This document shows positions 1 through 10,437 of a DNA stretch of 64,000 bases, piece by piece (position 1 is the first letter of the stretch; every line of letters starts with the position of its first letter). The notes under the pieces were generated by a model. That model worked only from the letters and a program-made list of their open reading frames with translations. It did no database searches and had not been told where the DNA came from. Made by a program: the position numbers and the translations under genes. The DNA is from Conoideocrella luteorostrata (taxonomy: Eukaryota; Ascomycota; Sordariomycetes; Hypocreales; Clavicipitaceae). The stretch lies in assembly GCA_032433595.1 (NCBI GenBank), contig JASWJB010000022.1, forward strand, positions 203,148 to 267,147. The letters are read 5' to 3'.

Positions 1-1
1 C

Positions 2-1939
2 ATGTCGAGCGAGTTACTTGACGAACAGAATGTCTGGGACGATCTCGGGGCACTCAACAAAGGGAAAGGGAAAGTCCCGGACGTCTCCACGGCTGGACAA
101 GTGGCTCAAATCGACGACTGGAGCCTAATTGATGCGGGGCCATCCTCAAATCCACCGAAGCAAGAGGTGCCGGAGGATCTCAGCGATCGGCCGCCACCTC
201 TGCCTTCGAGATCCACGGGTCTGCAGCAGAAGTGGGTGCCGTCAAGAGCACCCATCGACGCAAAGGCCGAAACGTACCAAATCAAGAATATTCGATGGCA
301 CGACCCTACATCTGAGAAGAACCCTCGGGTGTCGCCGATTCTGATCCAGAACGAGAACGGACCTTGCCCGCTTGTGGCGTTGGTAAATGCATTAACCATG
401 ACGACGCCGGCTGATAGCCCCGAAACGACTCTTGTGGAAATTCTTAGGCCACGAGAGCAGATTAGTTTAGACCTGCTGCTGAAAGCCGTGTTTGACGAGC
501 TCATGTCACCACGGCGAACAAACTCGGAAGACGCTTTGCCTGACGTGTCAGATCTATATGCCTTTTTGCAAAGCCTACACACCGGCATGAATGTCAACCC
601 TCGTTTTGTTCCCACCAAAGAGATGATTAACGCCTATAAGCGGACCTCTCTTACCCATTTGCATCCAACCGAGCGGGGGAGCCTAATACCAGGCACGTTC
701 GAAAACACGACGGAGATGAGTCTCTATGCGACCTTTTCCATTCCACTGATACACGGCTGGCTGCCGGCCCAAACTGATGCCGTATACGACGCCATGGAAA
801 GACAGGCAGCCTCATACGAGGATGTACAGAACTTGTTGTTTTGCGAGGACGATTTATTAAACAAACTGTCAGGCGATCACGGACTCTCAGAAGATGAACA
901 GCAACTATATCAAGATATTGTGGCCATCAAAATGTTCCTAGACTCGTCTGCTACGCAATTGACTGCCCGGGGCATTGAAGTTATAGGGAAAGCGATGCGA
1001 GCGGGCACTTTTGCGATCCTATTTCGGAACGACCATTTTAGTACTCTGTATTGCCACCCAGAAACCTTGCAGCTGCTCAGTTTAGTTACTGACGCTGGGT
1101 ACCGCACGCATGACGAAGTAGTGTGGGAGAGCCTTGTCGACGTGAACGGAGAACACACGGAATATCTCTCAGGAGATTTCAGAGTTGTCGGTTCGAATAT
1201 CGAAGCCGGCGCGAGCAATTCAAACGCATCCACCGGCGCTGACAACGGCGGAGGCTGGAAAACGGTGCAGAGTAAACGCGGCAAGGAGAGACAGGAAGCA
1301 CACGAAGAACCCGCGATTTCACAGCATGAACAAGAAGATAGGGACTTGGCCCTTGCTTTGCAGCTGCAAGAAGAAGAGGATCAGCGGCACCAGCAAGAGC
1401 AATCACGTCGGCGACGAGAGAGCATTCTCTCAGAGCAGTACATTGAGCAGCAAGGGCACCGACCCGAACCTGTGAACAGGGACCGCGGGCGGACCTCCCA
1501 GACCAGCGGCATCACCACTGAACGACGCAGCTCGAATACCTACAGCAGTCCTTTGTCCACCTCGGGCGCCATTCAATCAAGACAGTCGAGCGCACCACAG
1601 CAGCAAACGGCGCCTCAGCAGCAACAAGTTCGATCGCTCGTTCCACCCCGTCGACCAGGCGTCGTCCGTCGCGCTGAGTCCGGCGGGGACGACGCCCCGC
1701 CTTCCTATGAGCAGGCCGCGCAGGATCCTGCGTACGTACCGCCCGTGGGACATCCTAACCATTCGCAAAGTAGTTTGGCGACGTCAACGCATACGACTGG
1801 GATTAGCGGCCAGGGTATAAGTAATGTCCAAAGTGCCAGCAGTCAGAGGCCACTGACGGATCAACAATTTAGAAGACAGCCTGTGGGCCAGGCCAACACG
1901 AGCAGTGGTGGTCGTGACAGAGACTGCGTGATAATGTAA
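2..1939 (+). CDS. MINDY-family (FAM63-like) deubiquitinase, 5' end probably outside the window
   Basis: Predicted cysteine deubiquitinase of the MINDY family, which trims K48-linked polyubiquitin. The catalytic core spans about residues 92-395. The motif QNENGPCPLVALVNA carries the nucleophile (C122 in this numbering), and FRNDHFSTLY carries the catalytic histidine (H345). After it comes an acidic LALALQLQEEED helix near residue 450, resembling the ubiquitin-interacting motif these enzymes use to hold chains, then a long Q/S-rich disordered tail. The last four residues are CVIM, a CaaX box, so the protein is probably prenylated and membrane-attached, as reported for animal MINDY-1/2. The ATG lies at base 2, so it may be internal and the true N-terminus upstream. 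No intron is seen. The family call is confident; the start is not. Confidence 0.9.
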   Translation: MSSELLDEQNVWDDLGALNKGKGKVPDVSTAGQVAQIDDWSLIDAGPSSNPPKQEVPEDLSDRPPPLPSRSTGLQQKWVPSRAPIDAKAETYQIKNIRWHDPTSEKNPRVSPILIQNENGPCPLVALVNALTMTTPADSPETTLVEILRPREQISLDLLLKAVFDELMSPRRTNSEDALPDVSDLYAFLQSLHTGMNVNPRFVPTKEMINAYKRTSLTHLHPTERGSLIPGTFENTTEMSLYATFSIPLIHGWLPAQTDAVYDAMERQAASYEDVQNLLFCEDDLLNKLSGDHGLSEDEQQLYQDIVAIKMFLDSSATQLTARGIEVIGKAMRAGTFAILFRNDHFSTLYCHPETLQLLSLVTDAGYRTHDEVVWESLVDVNGEHTEYLSGDFRVVGSNIEAGASNSNASTGADNGGGWKTVQSKRGKERQEAHEEPAISQHEQEDRDLALALQLQEEEDQRHQQEQSRRRRESILSEQYIEQQGHRPEPVNRDRGRTSQTSGITTERRSSNTYSSPLSTSGAIQSRQSSAPQQQTAPQQQQVRSLVPPRRPGVVRRAESGGDDAPPSYEQAAQDPAYVPPVGHPNHSQSSLATSTHTTGISGQGISNVQSASSQRPLTDQQFRRQPVGQANTSSGGRDRDCVIM

Positions 1940-2634
1940 ACAGCGCGCGATGGCGTGTCTTGTAGCGGTGCTTACAATCACTGATTAGGGACTGTACTAG
2001 CTGGCATGGCGTTTGGTGTAATTGCTTGAATAAATACGTAAACACTACGGCGCTGTACTGCACCTTCCTCACTGTATGGAAATCCATGGGAATCAATCCG
2101 TGACTGTTTCTTCGCGCGTGCTATAAGTAGTGTCCTGGCTCATTGTCGGCACAGGAAAATGGTGACGAAATGGCTGGCCGCTGGTGTGGGTGGTGCTGGG
2201 TGGGGGAGTACTTCGGCGGTTAGTAGTCTGATCCTGTGGTGGAGCGCCGCCACAGTCAAATAAGTGAGCGACCAGCCACAGCAATTAATTGTCGAGAGCC
2301 ATGAAGTGCTTGGGCGAGATCCCAATCTGCAAATGATCGCTTGACTTTTCAGGGAGACTCACTCGTCACCTCTCGCCTCCAGATTCTTTCATACAGGTCC
2401 TCGCATCGCATGCCACAGTGAGCGAGTGTTTTGTTGGAAGTCACGCGATTTGTTGACAAGATCGCCGATACCCCTGTTCCCCTCGCGTTGCGCAAGATCT
2501 GTCGGGCACGACCCCCGGTTTGAGTTCGCAGTTCGTCGTCGTGCATCGACTGGCGCCAGACCAAGGATATTGACCTTCTCTCTTTGCATCTTTCTTGAGT
2601 TGGTCTCGTCACGTTGAAGTATACAGCGGCTGCA
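1940..2634. other. Intergenic region, MINDY gene to reductase gene
   Basis: This stretch holds the 3' flank of the deubiquitinase gene and the presumed promoter and leader of the next gene. I see no gene, repeat or RNA in it. The open frames here are short, lack family features and are not supported by splice signals. Confidence 0.5.
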
Positions 2635-3628
2635 ATGGTCCTCGTCGAAGGCTGGCTTCCCCCGACGCGGGAGCACTGGAAAGTACTGCTCCTCACGTTT
2701 CAGATCAGTTATCCTCTTGTAAGAATCCACGCACCATGCTACTTTTCTCATCTAACGTATTGCAGATATCTCTTCTGCAGTTTCCCCTGTCGTGGTATGG
2801 CATGGGCAAGACGTCGGTCAATAGCAGGCTCAATCTGCCCGGGCGGGTGGGCTGGATGCTCATGGAAGTGCCTGGCTTCATGACGTTGCTCTACATCATG
2901 AACACGCTGCCGCAGATGCACGGCATCGACGATCTGCCGTGGCAGAATCGCGTACTGGCAGGTTTATTCGTAAGCTCATCAATTCGGCTGCCAGGAAAAC
3001 CGCATGCTCACCATTTACATTGCAGGTCATCCACTATGTGTACAGAGCAATCATATTCCCCCTCATCCAGCCATCCATGTCGCCCATTCATCTTCTTGTG
3101 GCCCTCATGGCCGTCTGTTTTCAACTATTCAACGGCGTTTGCATTGGCAGTTGGCTGGCTGCCTACGGCCCCGTCACCGCCGAGGCTTGGGCCAAACAGT
3201 CCTCTGTTGGGCAATTCGTCATCGGCATCGCCATCTTCTACATCGGCTTGGCGTCAAATTTCTTCCACGACGAGGAGCTCCGCGAGATTAGAAGGACAGA
3301 ACAGCGGCGCCAGGAACGTATTCTGGGCGAGCAGTCGAAGAGCAAGGCCGGCGCCAGTGGCAAAACCGTCAGCGTTGAAAAGCATTATCAGATTCCGCAA
3401 GCCGGCTTGTTCAGGTACATTCTCTATGCGCATTACTTTTGTGAATGGATAGAATGGACTGGATTCTTGGTGGCTGCAGGATGGGGGTGTGCGCCTGCAT
3501 GGACATTCTTGGTGAATGAAGTGTTCTGTATGTTGCCGAGGGCCGTTAAAGGGAAGAAGTGGTACAGTGAGAGATTTGGGGAGGAGAAGATTAGAAGGAA
3601 GTGGGCGGTGTTGCCTGGTGTTGTGTAA
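2635..3628 (+). CDS. 3-oxo-5-alpha-steroid 4-dehydrogenase (SRD5A)-like membrane reductase
   Basis: Polytopic membrane enzyme resembling steroid 5-alpha-reductases, which use NADPH to reduce enone or enoyl double bonds in sterol, polyprenol or fatty-acyl substrates in the ER. There are three exons: 2635-2718, 2766-2969 and 3026-3628. The introns of 47 and 56 nt have GTAAGA/GTAAGC donors and TGCAG acceptors, and joining keeps the frame to give 296 aa, the usual family length. Several hydrophobic helices are visible. The C-terminal domain has the family signature: GLASNFFHDEELREIR, then YQIPQAGLFRYILYAHYFCEWIEWTGF and the terminal EEKIRRKW. The start is the first ATG of the joined frame; an earlier in-frame TTG is not credible. 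The substrate cannot be told from sequence. Confidence 0.85.
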
Positions 3629-4295
3629 GTGCATCGCGGGAATGGGGTGTGTTTTATGCTCAGAAAGTCTGGCACCACCTTCGCTTTTCGGGCCATACAC
3701 ACAGAAAACTTGGGGAAGTATGCGTCAATGGCAGTTTTACCGTAGTGAGAGTGTTTGAGGAAAGGCCTGTACCGGTACCTATTTAGACATGATGTGATAC
3801 TATCAATCCATGCATGGCAGCTCAACGATCTACGCCATATGCTCCCTATCTGCCGTTTTTGTATCAACTCGACGGAGGATGTAGCAGTAATTTTCCAACG
3901 AGGAAGGCTTCCAACTAAAGCATAACCCTACTGCGTTGTAGGTTTTACTGTACCTGCGCCCAAAATTGCAGTTTTAGGACATCTAACCATATTTACAGCA
4001 CGGCTGTTGACTATTGTTTTACAACAAAAGAGGGGTAGAGTGCCAAACACGGTGATAAGTAAGCAGGTGTGTTTTCCGTCCAGCGGCCGCGGCGCCCTTC
4101 GGGTTCCCCTGAGGATCGGACGCCTAGTCGCAGTGGTTACCGCGAGACCAAGCGTGGACAAAGAAAAGGTGGAGCCCAGCAGAATGCTGTTCCAGACATG
4201 TGGCCTCTTCTCTCAGGGCTACTAGACCACCATTGTTTTTGACTAATATATTTCTACAAAGTAAAGCCTCTTAACTTAAACCTTAAAACGGTTTT
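3629..4295. other. Gene-poor spacer
   Basis: I find no coding region supported by family features or splice signals. The sequence is moderately AT-rich and leads into LTR-derived DNA. Confidence 0.4.
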
Positions 4296-5219
4296 TGTTT
4301 CGATAAGAATCGTCGGATGCGTGGGTGGATTAGTGACGCTGCAAGTGGGACCCACAGGATCCCTCTTCTGTAGCTTGACTAGACAACATTATCATAAACA
4401 CACAACAATCAATCACACAATATCATTACTTTGCTTGCAGTTAAAACCCACTTACGGGCCAGAATTCGCTAACCTTTGACCTAGATCTAGGGACCTTCTC
4501 AAATGAATCTATTTGCTTGTGTGATTTCAGATGCACAGGTTACACTTCAATGAATTCGTCACGGAAAGAATGCCTTTCTAGGTTTTTCCTAGATTCCGGG
4601 CAATTTAGAAGGTTCCGCTTGTGAAGCTTTTTCTAACATCAGATTCCTGCTAGGAATACTCCCTACACGGCTGACTTGATAGTTTGTCGACCCAAAACGC
4701 ACACCCAAAACTCACGTATGTTGGAGTCTGACACACACCCAGCAACGCTCTGTACACTTCGTGAAAGCCTCGCGCTGAGACCTTTGGTAATTCGTTGCAA
4801 CCTTTCTCTTGCCGAGATTGAATAGTTTAACAGCTTACTTGTTAATTATCGAGTTACTGGCTACTTTAAGTCAATATATTAAATAAGAGTATAATGCACT
4901 TAACGCACTTGACAAAAACTTCAGGGCAAAACTTTATAAATTCTTCTTGCTATCTCCCCTTGTTGCGTAAAAGGCTTGATCGCACTGCTTATAGCCATAA
5001 CGTTCCTTCTGACCAAATTGGTCAAGCCTACAATTCACGTGGATCTAACCTTGCTACCCCAGAGGATCCTTTCCGCCCACACACTATCTTATATCTTACT
5101 TGTGTTTTGCTTTACATTATTTACGTGCATCTTACGCTTTATAACCCCTTACATTATTGCTAATATCGAAATCCACGTGCCGCGTCTAGCATCTCACCAG
5201 GCGTATCCAGCACGTAACA
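4296..5219 (+). mobile_element. LTR-retrotransposon-derived segment
   Basis: The first ~140 bp (TGTTTCGATAAGAATCG onward) match the solo LTR at 7760-7917 closely, sharing GAATCGTCGGATG, GTGGGTGGATTAG and ACTTTGCTTGCA. The segment ends near 5219 with CCAGCACGTAACA, the same 3' terminus as that LTR. About 780 bp of unrelated AT-rich sequence lies between. The flanking 5-mers do not match, so this is a rearranged or internally inserted copy rather than a clean LTR. Confidence 0.5.
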
Positions 5220-5666
5220 AGCCCTATAAGCAAGTGTAAGGTGCAGTGCAAGCGGCTGCTTGTACTGGTGAGTCTTTTGAAGTTTATTGGTGTAGTGGGC
5301 GCACCTTCCTATTGCATTATAGCTCCGATTAGATTCACTCGTCAGAATGCTTCAATTTATACCTCTTCTTCCTGCCTATGCGGCCTTCCGCTTCCTCTCG
5401 ATTCCAGTGTCTTTCACCATTTGCCACCGTAATCCCCAGTGACAGCCACCGCGATATCCGACAGCACTATCTAAACTAAGGTAGGTCAGCAGTGTCATCA
5501 TGCTGGCCTGAAGGACCGGGTACAAAGTTGTAGTCTTACGATGAATAAATAGTCATGCAGCTGTGTATGTCACTTAAGTGTATGAAAATCGCCACATAAG
5601 TGTCAACTTGGACTACAAATGTCTGGTATAGACGCTCGCTCTCTAATCTGTATACTGTTCTAGGTC

Positions 5667-6949
5667 TTAAAGTTGCGCCATTTCCTTCTTGCCTGTTTTT
5701 TTATTCTTCTTTGTCGACGGAATAATCTGGTTGACCTGATTCGAGATGGCAATCAGATCCATTTTCTCGTTAAACAAAAGGACTTGTATATCTAGCCGCC
5801 CGTTAACAATAGACTTAGTGGTGGATCGCGCGTAGAGCCAGCGCACGCCCTCTGACGGCAATTTCCTCTTAATCTCCGTTGACATGCTTAGCGTTGCATG
5901 GACTGGCTGCAGGATGATTTTTTTAGAGCCATCGTGGGGCAGTGGCCGCCAGTCGGCTTTACCCTCGTCACGGGCCTTCTTTTGCAGAGCCGCATATTCT
6001 AATGCTCCAGAGATGCTGCCCATAAATGGCGGCTTACCCGCCTCTTGCGGAAGAAGGTTATGATGCACTGGCAGGGTCTCATCAATAATAAGCTGTATCA
6101 TATCTGTCGTCCACCGCGCCTTATCCTCAGCCCTCCGGGCGGTGCATGATCCAAGCGGAAGACAGTCCCAGCCGGGACAAATCCACTGTTCGGTGGTGGC
6201 AACGTCCACGGGATGATCTTTGGGGATAAAAGTCCTAGCATAGGAGTGGCCGCGGCGGAACCCATCAGGGTGGAAGGCAGGGTGATAGGACACCCAGTCA
6301 GGGTCGCCATCCATCTCCAGCTTAAGCAGGTCAACACGTCGTGGTTTAGGCAATAAGGTCCATTTTGTTTCAAGACTGATGCCCGGCAGAGCGAAATCAC
6401 AGATGCTGCCGGCCAAGATATATCAGCAACGAGAGACACATCAAGTTAAAAGGTGTAGATTTGGGTGTGGGTGCAGGTATAACGTTCAAGGACTCACATT
6501 ACATCAGCTGAAGCGGCAAGCTTACCGCCTTGCAATAACTCAACACGCAGCGTAGACCATGCATTGCCCACGCTCACCTCGCGCAGTTGCATGGTAATGG
6601 GCTTGGCAGGAAGCACAGGGCGATAGAACTGAGCCACTGCACAGCAGACATCCGTCTGTGACCGCATCTTTGGATGCTCGGACGCATATAGAACGGAAAA
6701 TTTTGTCATGATGCTGGCTACGTATCCGCCAATACTTACTGCAGCACAATGTTTAGCTCAGAACGACGTATACAGAGTCTCAGGCCTTTTCCGCTTGTTA
6801 TAGTGGCAGGCTTCCGAGTATATTTACACACCTACGCCGACGGCAATGTCATTGGACAGCTCCATGGTGCATTCTTTGCCAGAGAACGGCACTTCCAACG
6901 CCGCGACGAGGCTAGTTTGTAGCGGCGCCGTCGCCATTGTCGAGGGCAT
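5667..6949 (-). CDS. Thioesterase-like (acyl-CoA thioesterase, hot-dog fold) protein
   Basis: Three-exon gene on the minus strand: 6949-6832, 6738-6498 and 6405-5667. Introns have GTGTGT and GTGAGT donors and CAG acceptors, and the phases (1 then 2) join to 365 aa. The product matches the fungal thioesterase-like superfamily of two tandem hot-dog domains, which hydrolyse acyl-CoA thioesters. The N-terminal domain contains SIGGYVASIMTKF, FYRPVLPAKP and AWSTLRVELLQGG; the C-terminal domain contains GVRWLYARSTTKSIVNGR and DIQVLLFNEKMDLIAISNQ. A lysine-rich tail ends the protein. The first ATG is at 6949, with a second in-frame ATG at 6937. Upstream in the genome is repeat DNA. The substrate is unknown. 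Confidence 0.75.
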
Positions 6950-7759
6950 GCAATGCTGGAGGCAGGTTAAGATCGAACGCGGCAAGGTAGAGAATTAAAT
7001 CAATTAAAAAGCAGTGAACGGATCAATGTAGTGAGTGGGTGGAGGGCGTTCCGACCGTGTTTTTGTTTTAACCATGAGATTTCCCGCTGGTCAGCACAGC
7101 TGTGGGGACCTCCAAGGTGCCCCGCCTTGAGTTGCCCCTCACAGAGCCCCTTCTGCTGCACTAGGCCCAGCACATTCCACTACGGAAGTACCTTAGTTAC
7201 TACACACCTAAACAAGTTCGCTGTGATGGATTGACCCCATAGGGGCTAAAGCGGTGCTAGCGCTACGCCATCCGGGTGAGGTGCCCGAGCCTCTTGACCG
7301 TATTGAACATGTTGCACACCACACGTTCACCTAGCACTATATATGTTCCCTTTGGCATGCGCGCCCCAACGCATGCATTGGCTAGGCAAAGCCTAGACCA
7401 TAACAGTCGCTACGAATTACAGAAGGTCTCTACGAGAGCTCTTCACCAAGTGTACGGAGCGTTGCTGGTTGTGTGTCAGGATCCGGCGTACGTGAGTGTC
7501 AGGTGTGCCTTTTGGGTCGACTAAATAGAAATATATCTACTTTACATAAATCCCCTATTAGTCTGTATTTTCATGTACCACGCTAGACCAGGACCGCGTA
7601 ACTCCCTAAAATAGGCTTAAATACTAAGAATAAAGTAAATTTCACTGTTTTCTGGCTAAAACAATAAAGTCGCGAAATCTAGCTATAAAATTTATAGCTT
7701 GCCTAACTAATAAGTTTACAGCTTCTTATAGCTACTTTTCTTAGAGCCTATAGCCTTAT
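6950..7759. other. AT-rich intergenic DNA
   Basis: No supported gene. From about 7540 the sequence becomes rich in TTATA/TAGCT words, typical of RIP-mutated repeat DNA. Confidence 0.4.
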
Positions 7760-7917
7760 TGTTACGATACGAATCGTCGGATGTGTGGGTGGATTAGTCA
7801 CGCTACAAGTGGGATCCACAGGACTCCGTCTTCTGTACGGAATAGCTAGACTAGACATCAACGACATGAACAACAACAATAATATTATCACTTTGCTTGC
7901 AATTCCAGCACGTAACA
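7760..7917. mobile_element. Solo LTR with perfect target-site duplication CTTAT
   Basis: The 158-bp element starts TGTTACG and ends CGTAACA, a perfect 7-bp terminal inverted repeat with the TG..CA ends of LTRs. It is flanked on both sides by CTTAT (7755-7759 and 7918-7922), the 5-bp duplication left by retroviral-type integrase. A related LTR starts at 4296. No internal retrotransposon region is attached, so this is a solo LTR made by LTR-LTR recombination. Confidence 0.85.
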
Positions 7918-7922
7918 CTTAT

Positions 7923-8213
7923 ATTAAAGTAGTTTATTATAGATAATAAGACTAATTATATCCTGCTTCTCGCGATATTAACCTTATAGTGTCATAAATT
8001 ACTAGCAAGAGTGCAGAGAGTGCTATAATAGCCTTATGAACGCCTCTGCGAGCATCTTACTAATAGTAATAAATTTCCGGCATTAGAAGGCACGCGGGCA
8101 TCGCTAATAGCATCACGAGACTACTATGAGCAGTTTCTTGAGGGTCCTAATAGGCTTTTTTTTAAACCTCTTCCGAATGCTAAAAGAGACCTTTTATAAG
8201 CTCTGTAGGTAGC
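7923..8213. other. RIP-like AT-rich DNA
   Basis: AT-rich sequence between two solo LTRs. No gene is visible. Confidence 0.4.
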
Positions 8214-8410
8214 TGTGGGCTGCACAGGGTTGCTGTGCAAGTAATCTAGATTAAATGCTTCAAATTGAATATATTCATAAGTCTCTGTTATCTATGAAGA
8301 AGAAAACAAGTCCAGGTGGGAGGCTCGATATCGCCGTATAAATATCGTAGCTGAAAGGTGACCACGTGACGAGCTCTGTGCTTTCTATTGTGCTTGGCGG
8401 GATTCCAACA
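8214..8410 (+). mobile_element. Solo LTR (TGTGGG...CCAACA family) with TSD GTAGC
   Basis: The 197-bp element runs from TGTGGGCTGCACAGG to GATTCCAACA and is flanked by GTAGC on both sides (8209-8213, 8411-8415). It contains a TATAAATATCG promoter-like core shared with copies at 9584-9790 (opposite strand), 61478-61680, and degraded copies near 37000-37115 and 46090-46214. Confidence 0.85.
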
Positions 8411-8430
8411 GTAGCTTCATATAAATGCCT

Positions 8431-8520
8431 TGTCACAGGAAGCGTTCAATATCGCCGGAAGCAATAGAATAAAATAAATCCGGAAGAAGATGCATCCTGC
8501 AGACATAAATAGTAGGTTTG
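8431..8520 (+). repeat. Dispersed repeat also found inside the pogo-like transposon
   Basis: Sequence from TGTCACAGGAAGCGTTCAA through ATAAATCCGGAAGAAGA to AGACATAAATAGT is matched at 44231-44450, where the GGAAGC/GTTCAACATC part is expanded. Its nature is unknown; it may be part of an LTR or a MITE. Confidence 0.5.
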
Positions 8521-8967
8521 TCTATCGACCTTCACACCAAGAGGACAAGTCTGTCGTCGATGGCTTGCTATTCCTTGCAGAGCAGCCGTTCCTATCTAAT
8601 CTGCTATTGTATTAGTTTCAGGCAAGGCGGCATGTCCCTTCAGTACACCTCGTCTGTTATCCACAGTATCTCCCCCTTTGGGGGGGAAATAGGTCATTCA
8701 CAAAAAATTCCTAGCTCAAGACCTTTTCACACTTCTTCGAAATCTTGCTTACCTGCAAGATTTACTTGGCGAGACGCTTATCTATTTGTTTCACTGTGCT
8801 CGACAGTCTTATAGCAATTTTAACTCGATGAAAGAATAGAGGTAAATTAAATCAAAACAAGGTAATGCGTTGATGCATCTACACCATCCACAGTCCCCAG
8901 GCAATTCTTAGCTTCAAAATGTCCCCATCAGTGACGCAAAGTCACTCTTAAATCATTATTCCTTCCA

Positions 8968-9267
8968 TCAGTACAGTTTGAAAATATGACCAGCGCTGTT
9001 GGACTCGTCTTCCGACCAACCATTTATTATTACGTAATCAATCAACATGTCGAAGTCTTCAGATTTCCTAGGATCGCCCTGGTATATCCAGGCGGTTTGA
9101 TATCCATTCTTATTTGCTCGAGTATAGTTTAATTTATTTTCGCGTACAAAGACTCCAATAGAGTCGTTTATCTCTCTAAACTTTTCATTTTGCGAGCCAT
9201 TTGATTTGCCTTCGATGACTATATGATGTGGTGTGTATTCACGAATTGTTGAGCTCCTAGGAAGCAT
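8968..9267 (-). CDS. 99-residue hypothetical protein, homologous to the protein at 22512-22811
   Basis: The open frame could start at 9498 (176 aa, with a hydrophobic segment). I prefer the ATG at 9267, because the product is then 99 aa, the same length as its homologue at 22512-22811, and the two align end to end. Shared features are a PH motif near the start, a G-x3-G loop, an N in the middle helix, Y-x5-W-x-Y-x-GD, and GW-x-E-(D/G) near the C-terminus. The family is unknown to me and no catalytic motif is visible. It lies between two inverted solo LTRs and about 1.2 kb from the 3' end of the enterotoxin-like gene. A partner or regulatory role is possible but unproven. Confidence 0.55.
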   Translation of the reverse strand: MLPRSSTIREYTPHHIVIEGKSNGSQNEKFREINDSIGVFVRENKLNYTRANKNGYQTAWIYQGDPRKSEDFDMLIDYVIINGWSEDESNSAGHIFKLY

Positions 9268-9583
9268 TTTAGAAATTAGCATCATAAGTGCTAGTATGTA
9301 AGAGATAATGACGCAGTACGCACCCAGAAGAAAACGACATGATAATTTTATTTTTTTGTGTTGTGAGGAGCCGAATGCGAATAGAGAGGCAGTTGTAGAG
9401 TGGCGTTTCATAAAGGCGTTGAAGACCAGATAGGAGGTGAATAGGGATTTGACTATATTCAATTGTCCAAAAAGCCACGACACCTTTAACGGGGGCATTC
9501 TCCCGCTTTATACATATAAAATAGCAATGATTAACTGCTTGGTGGGCACATTGTTCATATGTAAGTGAGTGTCCGAGTGTTAA

Positions 9584-9790
9584 TGTTGGAATCTTGCCGC
9601 CAAGCACACAACAAGAGCACGGAGCGAGTCACGTGGCCACCTTTCGGCCACCCTATTTATACGAGCATCTTAGGCATCGTATCTTGACTTGTTTTTCCCC
9701 TCTTAGATAGACAGAGATTATTATTGAATATATTGTATTTTGATGCATTTGATCTAGATCAACTTGCACAGCACCCCTGTGCAACCCACA
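9584..9790 (-). mobile_element. Solo LTR, inverted copy of the 8214 family, TSD GTTAA
   Basis: Read on the minus strand this 207-bp element begins TGTGGGTTGCACAGG and ends ATTCCAACA. It is flanked by GTTAA at 9579-9583 and 9791-9795. Together with 8214-8410 it brackets the 99-residue gene in inverted orientation. Confidence 0.85.
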
Positions 9791-9795
9791 GTTAA

Positions 9796-10437
9796 CCCAC
9801 AGTATGTGGAATGAATGTAATTGCGGATAGCCCTAGCTAATCACAAAGAGGCTTGTTGTGATGGACTATGGAGCAGAGTACAAGGGGGAGGAGAAGAGGA
9901 TGAGGGGAATAGACGATCTATCACCAAGGCCTGGGAGCGAAAGGTGCACCAAGTGAAGTCTCTTTCTATGTGATGTATAATGATGATTCCTCTTAGGTGA
10001 ACGCGCCTTGATATGGTCAGTGTGTATTATGTGAATAGTCCCACAACTGCTGTGACCTTGAAGCAGGTCAGGTTTGAGCCTGCCACATGGCCAGTGAATT
10101 GGTACCCTCAACACAATATCTTACGTGCTTTCTATGTTATGACATTCAGTTGCTCACGATTAGTTCCGCTTAATGGCAGAAAATAATGCAGTGATCTGCA
10201 AAGAAGATTAACTAAGCACAACATGCATGAAAATTTATTAAGCAGCGTTATCTGTAAAATCGTGATACATAAGAATGTAAAACTCTAATACATCCATTTC
10301 AAGGTTCCACTTCCTTAAACGAGTTCCCAAGCCGTGGCCGCTTTAACCTGCTTTGGCCTAAGCCTTGGTGGGTAATCCTAAGCCGCTAATAAACAATGTA
10401 ACCCGTAATCTGAGTGTTTTCTTCTAAAATCCGACCT
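9796..10437. other. Intergenic, 3' flank of enterotoxin-like gene
   Basis: No gene, RNA or clear repeat recognised. Confidence 0.4.

Noticed and set aside
9268..9498. 77-residue N-terminal extension with a hydrophobic helix on the 99-aa protein
   Set aside because: The homologue at 22512-22811 lacks it and is exactly 99 aa from its ATG. A membrane-anchored isoform cannot be excluded.
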